Source of the DNA: a virus
Virus record (IMG/VR): IMGVR_UViG_3300025133_000352
Location: 1 to 35,016 of that record
Direction: 5' to 3' (one strand)
DNA: 35,016 bases
Shown here: piece by piece, positions 8,482 through 16,033 of the stretch
Numbering within the stretch: position 1 is the first letter of the stretch
Layout of the letters: each line of letters starts with the position of its first letter
Notes under the pieces: generated by a model
What the model saw: the letters and a program-made list of their open reading frames with translations, nothing else
What the model was told of the DNA's origin: nothing
Database searches by the model: none
Position numbers and translations under genes: made by a program

Positions 8482-8510
8482 ATAGTACTACACTTTTTTA
8501 CAAAAGTAAA
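8482..8510 (-). promoter_or_regulatory. Sigma-70-like promoter candidate
   Basis: On the minus strand TTTACT and TACTAT are separated by exactly 17 bases, 4 of 6 matches each to the -35 and -10 consensus. They lie in the gap before the 130-aa gene. In an AT-rich gap this could be chance. Confidence 0.3.
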
Positions 8511-8534
8511 GCATATTTTGGGATATTTTGTTCT

Positions 8535-9683
8535 TTATACGGTTCCGACTTTTCTCAGATAATCAACAGTTACCACATCTAAGGCAAAGGGGGCCTCGAC
8601 GAAGGTGATCGACACACTGTCACCAGCCTCAACATAGTCGTTGCCGGCACCGGGGTATTGAAGCTGACCATTTAAGAACACTTTTAAGGTCCCGGGCTCA
8701 TAATAGTACTGCGTTGTAAAAGTCTCTATAGAGCCATCAGCATCTTCAATGACGGAGCCGTTGATCACTCTCTGATTTGCAAACTGACTTCCGAAGTCAA
8801 TGCTCGATTCGCTCAAGCTTCCCGCCCTAGAAATTAGATTGCGATTTACAACGTCAACCAGATCATCGATGTTTGTTGCAAAAACTGTTGTTTCTCTGTT
8901 CATCTTGAATTCAACAGCGTTTTGCCTTCTGACAATTTTTGGAGTGTCTTGATTTTTATCCGCGCCGATGACGTACCCTAAAACTTTAATCTCAACAGCT
9001 GTTTCATACTTTCTCTCATCCTCTCCTAAATCTGCAGCGTTGTCGGTTTGCGAGAAGTCCTCTTGCATAAACGCTTCGAAGTTATGGCCGTCTTTGTGTA
9101 CGTTAAAGTAGTTTATGCCACCCGGGAAAGTCAAAAATGGCGTAAGCATCTCGTTGATCTGTTGCTGGTATTCTGAACGAAGCACAACTCGATATGTCAT
9201 TTCCAAATACGAGGGCATCGGGATTGATATTGTCTCATATACAACTTTGTTGTTGTTTTTATTAAAACCAAGAGTTCCGCGGGCTGACATTGTGTCGACG
9301 TGGGCAAAGTTGCTGGACTTTTCTTGGTTTATCTCTCTCGCTATTGTAACAGAAGCGCCCTTGTAATCATCCACAGGAGGTATATGCAACCTAGCTGTGC
9401 CTTTTCTGGTAAGACTTTTCACGACGCTAGTTCTCTGCACTGACATAATTGGCAAAATGAGTGCGCCAGAAGAATCTCTAAGCTTCTTATCGTGTTTTAT
9501 CTGGTACGCTCTCTCTGATGAGACCCAAACCATTGGTACTTTTTTCCAGCCAGTGTTTGTTGTTGCAAAAACGTTTAATTGCTCAAGCCAATCAAAAACA
9601 GCGCCGTCGACGGTCTCAAGAGTCGATGGCATGAATTTTATATCCTTAAGAGGGGGGGGATCTGTATAATATCTACTGGGCAT
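8535..9683 (-). CDS. Tail-completion / sheath-stabiliser protein, gp15-like, 382 aa
   Basis: Third gene of a block in the T4 order 13-14-15. The central segment SIPMPSYLEMTYRVVLRSEY followed by QQQINEMLTPF resembles the T4 gp15 pattern of a beta strand with a D-x-x-Q-I-x-E-x-x-L-P-(Y/F)-F-type helix. That protein caps the tail tube and sheath and joins the tail to the head. At 382 aa it is longer than T4 gp15 (272 aa). The extra C-terminal ~100 residues contain YYYEPGTLKVFLNGQLQYP and end in VTVDYLRKVG, a beta module related to the end of the 900-aa fibre. It overlaps the upstream gene by 11 bases, suggesting coupled translation. The family call rests on synteny plus a short motif, so a generic virion protein remains possible. 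Confidence 0.6.
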   Translation of the reverse strand: MPSRYYTDPPPLKDIKFMPSTLETVDGAVFDWLEQLNVFATTNTGWKKVPMVWVSSERAYQIKHDKKLRDSSGALILPIMSVQRTSVVKSLTRKGTARLHIPPVDDYKGASVTIAREINQEKSSNFAHVDTMSARGTLGFNKNNNKVVYETISIPMPSYLEMTYRVVLRSEYQQQINEMLTPFLTFPGGINYFNVHKDGHNFEAFMQEDFSQTDNAADLGEDERKYETAVEIKVLGYVIGADKNQDTPKIVRRQNAVEFKMNRETTVFATNIDDLVDVVNRNLISRAGSLSESSIDFGSQFANQRVINGSVIEDADGSIETFTTQYYYEPGTLKVFLNGQLQYPGAGNDYVEAGDSVSITFVEAPFALDVVTVDYLRKVGTV

Positions 9684-10161
9684 CGAATAATCCCTCGCGG
9701 GCCTTTATGCATTTGGCCGAAATTTCAAATAAGTGATCAGTCTGACCGAAGAGCTGCCTTGGTTGATTCAATGAGACAATCTCAAAATAAATATCACCAT
9801 ACCTCACGAAGTCTCCCTCTCTAACAAAAAGGTTCTGATCTTCTGTTAATCTTCTTTTATGGAAATGAATCGTGATGGAAGTCAGACGATCTATCCCATT
9901 GAAGCCGGTTGTTGTCTGTTGTCCTTCCCAGTCTACGAGCACCGCCACTTTTACAGGAGGCAAGAATGTTTTGTTTATTGCTTCACCGTATAAATCATGA
10001 AAACTTGTATGCTCTAAACTTATCGGATAATACAAAACCTGTTGTCCAACAACTCTTTCGATGATTTCATCGTTTACTTGCTTAACATAGTCGCGCTCTT
10101 TCTTACCAAAAAAAAGTGGTGGTGGGGGCGCATCTGGTTGTGACCATTTATCATCTGCCAT
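9673..10161 (-). CDS. Neck protein, gp14-like, 162 aa
   Basis: Probable head-completion/neck protein at the portal-tail interface. Visible gp14-type features, in order, are GQQVLYYPISLEHTSFHDLY followed by GEAINKTF, a strand VAVLVDWEGQQ, and EGDFVRYGDIYFEIVSLNQP. The last corresponds to the T4 gp14 element in which a GD turn precedes an F-E-I strand. T4 gp14 is 256 aa, so this version is shorter at the C-terminus. The N-terminus is Pro-rich (DAPPPPLFF). It lies between the gp13-like and gp15-like genes, 16 bases after the former, and overlaps the latter by 11 bases. Confidence 0.65.
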   Translation of the reverse strand: MADDKWSQPDAPPPPLFFGKKERDYVKQVNDEIIERVVGQQVLYYPISLEHTSFHDLYGEAINKTFLPPVKVAVLVDWEGQQTTTGFNGIDRLTSITIHFHKRRLTEDQNLFVREGDFVRYGDIYFEIVSLNQPRQLFGQTDHLFEISAKCIKAREGLFDAQ

Positions 10162-10177
10162 TCCAGTTCAGCCTCCT

Positions 10178-11524
10178 TTATCCTGCAAATATCCCAGTAG
10201 GTATATTCTTTTGTATGTCGTTGGTACTATCCATGATAGCTGCGTCTCTTTCGACGAGCTTAGCGTACGTTAATTCTGCAAGTGTAGACTTAAGCTCTTC
10301 TCTGAGTTTGTCTTGTTCTGTTTGCGCTTGGGATATCAAGTCTGAACCATTGAGGGTCACCGATTCGCCGGGAATCGGCACTGTCCCAAACTTGCTTCGC
10401 ACTTGGCCAAGCATCTCTTTAGACAAGGCTAGAGCAAATCGACGGATCCACTGCTTACCAATACTGTTTATATTCTTATATGGTATATTACCAAGAGGCA
10501 ATGTGTTCATATTATTGACACCGTCGGTGCCGTCATCGACATCTGACTCGGTCGACCATGCATCTTCTGGTATTGAGAATTTTATCCACATCCTATTCTG
10601 AAGAAACGTTTGAGTCGGAGAAGGGAATATTCTTATGTTGTTGTTGTGAATCTCATATGAGAAATGAGACATCCTTGTATATATCGCATCCTCATATGCG
10701 AGGGCTTGGGCTTTGTTTTGCCATGCCGGAACCAACTGAAAGGTTGAATCATCTGAGAACTGGCCATAGTTGCCTAAATTACCCACCACGTTAAGGCCGC
10801 CATAATATCCGTAAAACCTCCACATCGCATGGGGAGTCTTATAAAATACCTGCTTTACTACAATTCTTTTCGGGGCTGTTCCGTCGATAATTCTAGTGTA
10901 TCTTACATCCCCGTCTCCCGCTGTTATTGCTGCAAGCGCGCTTGATGAGACGATTGTCTGCAAATTATAGTCTTGGACAGAGGCTGTGGGAATAAATGAC
11001 GCTGAGTATATATTGTTCGAGCCGTTTGTGCCTGCTTGAGTTGCGACACCTTCTGTGACTCTCTTTGCATACGAATATTCAAACTTTGTGTATTTAAGTG
11101 CTGCGCCGGGGGCGGCCATGGAGGCATCGACACCGGTCGGATCTCCAAAAGATGATGATAATTCGCCGGATTGAAGGTTGCCTTTGTGATCAAAAGTTCC
11201 TGTTGTATTACCTAGAGCATCCGAAAGCATGTTTGTTGCTTGATGCACATTTACAATGTACGAATATTCTAGAGTTGCTTCTTCATATGCAGAGTATACA
11301 TTTCCGGGTGTTAGCTCAATATCAAGGACATCGCCGCCGAGCTTCTTGTAAACATAAGCAACTTGCTCAACAGCGCCGGACAAAAAGTTCTCCGAATATA
11401 GAGGAGAAGTTTCATCGGAATATATACGATATGGAACAGTACCATCTACAGAAGTTGTCGTTCCCGTGACTGGTAAAACAACTACACTACCTGATTGCGC
11501 CGGAACTAGATCTGGATGAGACAT
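10178..11524 (-). CDS. Neck protein, gp13-like, 448 aa
   Basis: Probable neck/head-completion protein, the first of the 13-14-15 block. The most diagnostic part is the C-terminal region: WIRRFALALSKEMLGQVRSK, followed by FGTVPIPGESVTLNG and a helix EQDKLREELKSTLAEL. This matches the T4-type gp13 pattern in which an ALxLxKE helix precedes a VPIPG loop and an LNG turn. The N-terminal two thirds contain several beta strands and a Tyr-rich stretch (MWRFYGYYGG). T4 gp13 is 309 aa, so there are insertions here. An ACTATTTA motif ends 24 bases before the start codon, and the ribosome-binding site GAGGG could pair with an upstream CCCTC. Confidence 0.7.
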   Translation of the reverse strand: MSHPDLVPAQSGSVVVLPVTGTTTSVDGTVPYRIYSDETSPLYSENFLSGAVEQVAYVYKKLGGDVLDIELTPGNVYSAYEEATLEYSYIVNVHQATNMLSDALGNTTGTFDHKGNLQSGELSSSFGDPTGVDASMAAPGAALKYTKFEYSYAKRVTEGVATQAGTNGSNNIYSASFIPTASVQDYNLQTIVSSSALAAITAGDGDVRYTRIIDGTAPKRIVVKQVFYKTPHAMWRFYGYYGGLNVVGNLGNYGQFSDDSTFQLVPAWQNKAQALAYEDAIYTRMSHFSYEIHNNNIRIFPSPTQTFLQNRMWIKFSIPEDAWSTESDVDDGTDGVNNMNTLPLGNIPYKNINSIGKQWIRRFALALSKEMLGQVRSKFGTVPIPGESVTLNGSDLISQAQTEQDKLREELKSTLAELTYAKLVERDAAIMDSTNDIQKNIPTGIFAG

Positions 11525-11529
11525 TAATT

Positions 11530-11591
11530 AACCCTCGTTTAATTATAATAAATAGTCAGCAGAAAGGGGAATACATAGTAGATAGAGGGTT
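11530..11591 (-). promoter_or_regulatory. Possible RBS-sequestering stem upstream of the gp13-like gene
   Basis: AACCCTC (11585-11591, minus strand) can pair over 7 bp with GAGGGTT (11530-11536), which contains the only ribosome-binding site of the gp13-like gene. The ACTATTTA motif at 11549-11556 lies in the loop. A transcript starting at that motif would lack the upstream arm and leave the site free. Confidence 0.4.
11549..11556 (-). promoter_or_regulatory. ACTATTTA motif upstream of the gp13-like gene
   Basis: Minus-strand GACTATTTAT, immediately followed by TATAAT, 24 bases before the start codon of the neck gene. It is one of six intergenic copies of the candidate late-promoter motif. 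Confidence 0.5.
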
Positions 11592-11601
11592 TTACTGCAA
11601 A

Positions 11602-11994
11602 TTAATTATTTTCTTTGGTGTTAGCCTTCTTTCTAGTTCTTGATTTTCTAGTTGTTTTCGACCCTGTTGTCGTGTTGGCCTTGCGGGTTTTGGTGGTCTT
11701 TGGCTTTGTTGTGTTGGTTCTTGTGCCTTTGTCCAGCATCTTTAAGCCGGCGGGGGCCTTGTCGACTGCAGTCTTTGTTGTGGTTTCGACGATAGCTTCT
11801 TGGAGTGTCTCGACTATTTCATCAATGGTCTCTGTGACCTCCTCTACCACTGCTGTAGTCGATTCTGTTACTGCTTCGGCCACTGCCTCAACAGTGTTGG
11901 CTACTTCGCCTCTAAGCTTAGCTATATTAGCTCTAATGGTGGCATACTTTTTAGCATACTTCTTCATTGTCATTCTCTTGTTGCGCTTTCCCAT
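11602..11994 (-). CDS. Lys/Thr-rich histone-H1-like protein, 130 aa
   Basis: The start is taken at MGKRNKRMTMKKYAKKYA because AAAGGAG lies just upstream. An ATG 33 bases earlier would place the start within the likely promoter region. The N-terminus (1-25) is strongly basic. Residues 26-75 are an acidic amphipathic helix (ANTVEAVAEAVTESTTAVVE and EIVETLQEAIVETT). Residues 85-130 are a disordered basic tail of Lys, Arg and Thr (PKTTKTRKANTTTG, KTTRKSRTRKKA). The tail resembles histone H1-like and DNA-condensing proteins, and it lies between capsid and neck genes. A role in DNA condensation or as a capsid internal protein is inference. It has its own upstream terminator and ACTATTTA motif. Confidence 0.75.
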   Translation of the reverse strand: MGKRNKRMTMKKYAKKYATIRANIAKLRGEVANTVEAVAEAVTESTTAVVEEVTETIDEIVETLQEAIVETTTKTAVDKAPAGLKMLDKGTRTNTTKPKTTKTRKANTTTGSKTTRKSRTRKKANTKENN

Positions 11995-12015
11995 TATAAA
12001 CTCCTTTCTTTTATA

Positions 12016-12023
12016 TAAATAGT
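12016..12023 (-). promoter_or_regulatory. ACTATTTA motif upstream of the histone-like gene
   Basis: Minus-strand GGACTATTTATATAA, 21 bases before the start codon and 13 bases after the arm of a strong terminator. A promoter here would restart transcription after that terminator, giving a short leader that begins near the AAAGGAG site. Confidence 0.55.
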
Positions 12024-12036
12024 CCAAATAATAGAA

Positions 12037-12062
12037 AACCCCAAGCCATAAGACTTGGGGTT
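12037..12062 (-). terminator. Intrinsic terminator after the 139-aa protein gene
   Basis: A perfect 9-bp stem on the minus strand (AACCCCAAG with CTTGGGGTT) with an 8-base loop, followed by TTCTATT. It begins 26 bases past the stop codon of the 139-aa gene. Confidence 0.9.
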
Positions 12063-12088
12063 GATTCTATGATAAGGCGATTTAGCTA

Positions 12089-12508
12089 TTAAGCGACTGT
12101 AACAGCGGCATCTTCGTCGATGTGGACTAACGCATGATACAACGTACCGTCGCAGAAGATTTCGACTTGATCTCCGAGAGTCGATGCGTTGGCGGCATTA
12201 AGCGTTATTGTCGTTAATCCGCCGGCACTGAGTGCCTTAACGTCACCGCCTTGAGAGCTATGTGTCGACACCGACATGATTGCTCCCGGAGCAGTTATTA
12301 CAATATCTTCTGTACCTTCGTCGACGTTAACAAATTTACACCACCAGCCGGCACCTGCGTCGGCAACGGCGGGCAAGGTGGGCGTAGCTGCTGTATCGCA
12401 ATCAACAAGAAAAATTGTACCACACTTTGCCGCGGCAATTGTAGAGGCACCTGCTGCTAATGTTGCGACCTTCTTTCTATCCGCACTATATCTTCCTAGT
12501 TTACTCAT
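12089..12508 (-). CDS. Small beta-rich virion protein, possible capsid decoration, 139 aa
   Basis: A compact Ala/Thr/Gly-rich protein with alternating short strands and an N-terminal basic MSKLGRYSADRKKVATL. A WWCKFVNVDEG strand lies around residue 55. There are five Cys or fewer, no signal peptide and no membrane segment. It sits directly after the major capsid gene and is framed by its own terminators and ACTATTTA motif, implying separate, strong late expression. That fits a decoration or accessory capsid protein, but no family is recognised with certainty. The ribosome-binding site AAAGGAGAG is strong. Confidence 0.65.
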   Translation of the reverse strand: MSKLGRYSADRKKVATLAAGASTIAAAKCGTIFLVDCDTAATPTLPAVADAGAGWWCKFVNVDEGTEDIVITAPGAIMSVSTHSSQGGDVKALSAGGLTTITLNAANASTLGDQVEIFCDGTLYHALVHIDEDAAVTVA

Positions 12509-12570
12509 TTTTTAAATCTCTCCTTTAAAAATATATTAAAGGCATCACTCGCCTTATCCTTATACAGTAT

Positions 12571-12578
12571 TAAATAGT
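12571..12578 (-). promoter_or_regulatory. ACTATTTA motif upstream of the 139-aa protein gene
   Basis: Minus-strand ATACTATTTAATACTGTATAA, 62 bases before the start codon and just after the capsid-gene terminator. It is another copy of the candidate late-promoter motif. Confidence 0.5.
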
Positions 12579-12593
12579 ATGCAATAAATGAAA

Positions 12594-12621
12594 AAGCCCC
12601 CCCAAATTAATGGGGAGGCTT
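12594..12621 (-). terminator. Intrinsic terminator after the major capsid gene
   Basis: A 10-bp stem on the minus strand (AAGCCTCCCC with GGGGGGGCTT, one G-U pair) with an 8-base loop, followed by TTTCATTT. It begins 24 bases past the capsid stop codon. Confidence 0.9.
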
Positions 12622-12645
12622 AATCTTTTTAGTTACCGGACGCTA

Positions 12646-14499
12646 TCAGGAAGCGCCAGACTCACCAAGAAGTCCTCGGACGATAACGAGACCGTACATA
12701 TCCGGTCGGACCATCTTCTTCGCATAGCGAGTCATGACGCCCTTACGGGGTACGAAATCTTCCGTTCCGAAGATCGTAGGTGTGACCTGCAGTGGTACGT
12801 ATGGAGCGTAAACAAATCCACTTTCGAGGAAGCTACTACCCTTACGACCAACAAGGATCACGTTACGCAGGAAGTAAGGGTCGACATATACGTCCCACTT
12901 CTTGCTGATTGATCCAGACCTGACTGCACCAACCGTTCCACGATCGGAATCGGCGGTCACGCTTGCGCGGAAACCACTGGTGAACTCAAGAATGTTAGCA
13001 ACCTCGGGTGAACAAACGATGAAGTTTGCTCCGCCGCGAAGCGTCTTACGGTGGATCTGAGCTGACACATCATTGATTGTTTCAATGAGAGTCTCATACC
13101 ATTCACTGACAGTACCAGTGAAGTCAGGAGCTGCGGCAGTAGCACCGAGTTCCGCACCAGTCTCGCGATTAACGAAGAGACCCGGAGCACGTGACCAGTG
13201 GTAAGTACCAGCTGTAGCACCCTGAACAAGATCGCCGAGAATTTCACGGTCAATTTCAAGAGCAATCTGCTCTGAAAGAATACCGGTCAACTCAACCTCT
13301 GCGTCCAAGTTGTGATAGGCGTTGAGGTCCTGACCTAATTCAGGGCTCCACTTGGCCTTCAGCTTCTTGGTTACAGCTGTAATGGCGAGAGAATCGACCT
13401 TGATGTCGATCTCTGGAATGGTGTTCTTTGTAGCACCATCAAAAGTACCGTCAGCAGTTGCACTAGCACCTTCAAGGCCCCATGCGTCTGCACCAACAAC
13501 AGCACCAACTTCAGCGGCGGCGTTGAAGTTATCAGCCAATGGATACTTCATGGTGATGTCAGTGTCATGAACGTTGTTCGCAGTTGATGCACCGAGAGTG
13601 TAGAACGAAATGTGCTGGGCTGTTGATCCAGCGACGATTACGCCGTTCGAATCACGGTAACCAAGCTCAGTAAGCCTACGAATACATTCTACTGCGCCAC
13701 CAGCGCCGCCTTCGAGCTGCGTGCCGTCGTCGTCAGTCAGAACTGCGCCGGCAAGTGCCTTAAGGTTAACTGTAGCCATGTTAGCGACACTCAATCTACA
13801 AACGATAGCCGAAACGACCTTGGTCTGATCTGAGTCGTTGAGAAGATCAGCGTCGAAACGAAGTGCTCGCTTCTGGGGTTCACTGAGGGCAGACAGAGCG
13901 ACTGGGGCGGCAAGAATACCACCGGTTGCTGCAGCGTCACCCGCTTCATTATCGACCCAGTCAGTTATTGCGGCATCGGTGTTGGGACCATCACCGAAGC
14001 TAATTGATCCAGTCGGTGAAGAATACGCTGTGCTCAAGTCGTAAAAACCACCTGCGCCTTCGACAGTGTTACCGTCAAGAGAAACGCCATCGGCGAGTCC
14101 TTTACCAACGACGTTACCACCGTGTACGGAAGCACCAGCAGCAACTTCACCCGAACGGGCATCAGTCTTCAAGAAGTCAAGGAAGAAGATGAGACCCGAG
14201 GGCAAACTCATCGGCTGAACCGAGACAAGATCATTAGCGATCAATCCACCGAAAACACGGCGAACGATCGGAAAAGCAACAGCGGCGAAACCTTCAACAT
14301 CACCACCGGCCATTGAGGAAGCCTCACGGAGAAGCTCCTTAGCCTGATTCTCTAAGAGAACGGCCATTGTATTTTTACTGCGATCATCGTCGAGACCCTC
14401 AAGAAGTCCAGTCTTCTCCCATTTAGAGAGAATGGCTGCGCCTTCTTTGGAGACGTCACGTGATACGATGCCTTCAGTCAATTTTTGTAAAACAGACAT
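12646..14499 (-). CDS. Major capsid protein, gp23-like, 617 aa
   Basis: This is the shell subunit of the capsid. T4-type blocks include NTMAVLLENQAKELL, EGFAAVAFPIVRRVFG, DLVSVQPMSLPSGLIFFLDF, and later KLKAKWSPELGQDLNAYHNL with VELTGILSEQIALEIDREIL. T4 gp23 is 521 aa, so there are insertions here, mainly in the Ala/Gly-rich region of residues 130-340. T4 gp23 is cut by the prohead protease after an (I/L)-x-E site near residue 65. The equivalent candidate here is LRE at residues 57-59, just before ASSMAGG, which is inference. AGGAGG is a strong ribosome-binding site. A strong terminator follows, and the scaffold gene is 19 bases upstream. Confidence 0.97.
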   Translation of the reverse strand: MSVLQKLTEGIVSRDVSKEGAAILSKWEKTGLLEGLDDDRSKNTMAVLLENQAKELLREASSMAGGDVEGFAAVAFPIVRRVFGGLIANDLVSVQPMSLPSGLIFFLDFLKTDARSGEVAAGASVHGGNVVGKGLADGVSLDGNTVEGAGGFYDLSTAYSSPTGSISFGDGPNTDAAITDWVDNEAGDAAATGGILAAPVALSALSEPQKRALRFDADLLNDSDQTKVVSAIVCRLSVANMATVNLKALAGAVLTDDDGTQLEGGAGGAVECIRRLTELGYRDSNGVIVAGSTAQHISFYTLGASTANNVHDTDITMKYPLADNFNAAAEVGAVVGADAWGLEGASATADGTFDGATKNTIPEIDIKVDSLAITAVTKKLKAKWSPELGQDLNAYHNLDAEVELTGILSEQIALEIDREILGDLVQGATAGTYHWSRAPGLFVNRETGAELGATAAAPDFTGTVSEWYETLIETINDVSAQIHRKTLRGGANFIVCSPEVANILEFTSGFRASVTADSDRGTVGAVRSGSISKKWDVYVDPYFLRNVILVGRKGSSFLESGFVYAPYVPLQVTPTIFGTEDFVPRKGVMTRYAKKMVRPDMYGLVIVRGLLGESGAS

Positions 14500-14518
14500 G
14501 TTTAAAACCTCCTAATCA

Positions 14519-15613
14519 TTAATTTGTTATGCCTGCTAAACGCTTCATTCTCATAGAGAAGTCTTCGTTTAGAGTTTTTGTCTTCCCTTTGGAAGACACA
14601 ATTAATGAAGGTTTCCTACTAACGGCTTCGCTCAGTGATTTCGGCAATGATTTCTTTTCAGTGCTTCCCACAGTGCTTTGAAGTGTTTCATAAATAACCT
14701 TCGCTTCGTGTGCTGTATCCGCTTTTGAAATAGCTTCGACAATCTTTTCTTTTTGTCGCTCATTCAGGGAGATGCTTTCCAGTGTGCGGTTAATATACAG
14801 CAACTTTGCATTTGAAATGTTAACTTGGTTAAATTTCTCGTGCATTTCTTCAATAACTGCATGGAGCTTTTCATTTTCCTCACCGAGGATGCTCCCTGCA
14901 TTTATAAGATTCTTGTTTTCTTTTGTAAGCTCTTCTACGTTTCCACGGAGTGCTTCCATTTCTGCCTTGACTTCATCGTCGTTCTGCATAGCGAGGTATT
15001 CGTCCTCTGCGTGCTCCATCTCTGAGTCAGGGCGATTGATCCAGCCGCTCTTTTGTGGATTAAGATCAACTGTGAGTTTCTCTAGGAGATCATTAAGGAG
15101 ATCTTCATCCAGAGCTATTTCTTCAACGTTTTCTTCTACTTTTTCTTCTTCGGAGTCTTCGGCTGCAGCCTTCATAGATTCTTCTTTGTCGCCATCTTTA
15201 TCTAAATCCAAGAAGTCAGGCTTTGCTGCTTCTTCTAACGGCATGGACGCGGCGAGTGATTCTTGGCTTTCAGTGTCGTCGCCGTTAAGAGCGCCCTCTT
15301 CTTTGGCCATATCTGCAGTCAATTGATTAAGATCTACTTCGATTGTCTCGTCTTTATCTGGACAACCACAGAGATTTTCACCTTCTGCGAATGCTTGTGG
15401 GGGATCTTGGCTAAGTTCCTGCATCTCTTCAGCTGGAGCGTCTGCGATTGGGTCTTCCTCTTCGAGACCAAACTCATCCTGCTCAAGTATGGTAGACATA
15501 GCTTCCTTTACTTCTGCTGCATATTTTTCAATGATTGCTGTTTCGGCATTTTTGAGTGCCGCTTCTTTCAGCGCCTTAGCATCGATGACGGCTTGCTCTA
15601 ATAACGAAGACAT
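14519..15613 (-). CDS. Prohead core scaffolding protein, gp22-like, 364 aa
   Basis: Scaffold that forms the core of the prohead and is removed by proteolysis during maturation. The composition is typical: a short basic helical N-terminus (VIDAKALKEAALKNAETA), a very acidic region at about residues 45-190, a coiled coil at about 210-265 (EALRGNVEELTKENKNL), and a conserved C-terminal helical block with INRTLESISLNERQKEKIVE and AHEAKVIYETLQSTVG. The basic end includes FSMRMKRLAGITN. It is longer than T4 gp22 (269 aa). It lies immediately upstream of the major capsid gene, as in T4, and an ACTATTTA motif precedes it. Confidence 0.85.
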   Translation of the reverse strand: MSSLLEQAVIDAKALKEAALKNAETAIIEKYAAEVKEAMSTILEQDEFGLEEEDPIADAPAEEMQELSQDPPQAFAEGENLCGCPDKDETIEVDLNQLTADMAKEEGALNGDDTESQESLAASMPLEEAAKPDFLDLDKDGDKEESMKAAAEDSEEEKVEENVEEIALDEDLLNDLLEKLTVDLNPQKSGWINRPDSEMEHAEDEYLAMQNDDEVKAEMEALRGNVEELTKENKNLINAGSILGEENEKLHAVIEEMHEKFNQVNISNAKLLYINRTLESISLNERQKEKIVEAISKADTAHEAKVIYETLQSTVGSTEKKSLPKSLSEAVSRKPSLIVSSKGKTKTLNEDFSMRMKRLAGITN

Positions 15614-15658
15614 ATTAACTTAACTCCTAATAGTAAATAAAAGAATATTATTCTCTAT

Positions 15659-15666
15659 TAAATAGT
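15659..15666 (-). promoter_or_regulatory. ACTATTTA motif upstream of the scaffold-capsid operon
   Basis: Minus-strand GGACTATTTAATAG, 45 bases before the scaffold start codon, in the only sizeable gap upstream of the scaffold and capsid genes. No strong terminator precedes it. Confidence 0.5.
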
Positions 15667-15725
15667 CCATGCTGACCTAAAAAGACATGAATATTTGTAG
15701 CCAAGTGTAGGGGGCTCGTTTCCGA

Positions 15726-15995
15726 CTAGTCTGCGACGAAGACAAGGTGCATTAAATGATTTAAACTTTCCTCATCAGGGGGCGTATCTCTAACATGGGC
15801 TTCAATGGGCCTGATGTCTCCAAAGCGCATGCTCAAGTCGCGACGATCTTTGCCGGCCATCCTTGGTCCATGAGTCTGGTCAGGACTTAAAACAAGGAGA
15901 GTCATAACCCATCCGTCATCATCGACGGGCCCGATGGCCAATGCGTGAACTCCTGATTTGTATTTTATGTTGTAAACTTTGCCTTCTGTTATCAT
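15726..15995 (-). CDS. Hypothetical protein, 89 aa
   Basis: The reading MITEGKVYNIKYKSGVHALA followed by IGPVDDDGWVMTLLVLS suggests a small SH3-like beta barrel at the N-terminus. An acidic C-terminal part (RDTPPDEESLNHLMHLVFVAD) follows. GGAGAG lies upstream of the ATG. It is the last gene of the fibre cassette, just before the scaffold promoter region. No family is recognised and there is no signal or membrane segment. Confidence 0.65.
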   Translation of the reverse strand: MITEGKVYNIKYKSGVHALAIGPVDDDGWVMTLLVLSPDQTHGPRMAGKDRRDLSMRFGDIRPIEAHVRDTPPDEESLNHLMHLVFVAD

Positions 15996-16033
15996 TGTAC
16001 TCTCCAGTGCTGCAATTGCACTCTAATTTATTC

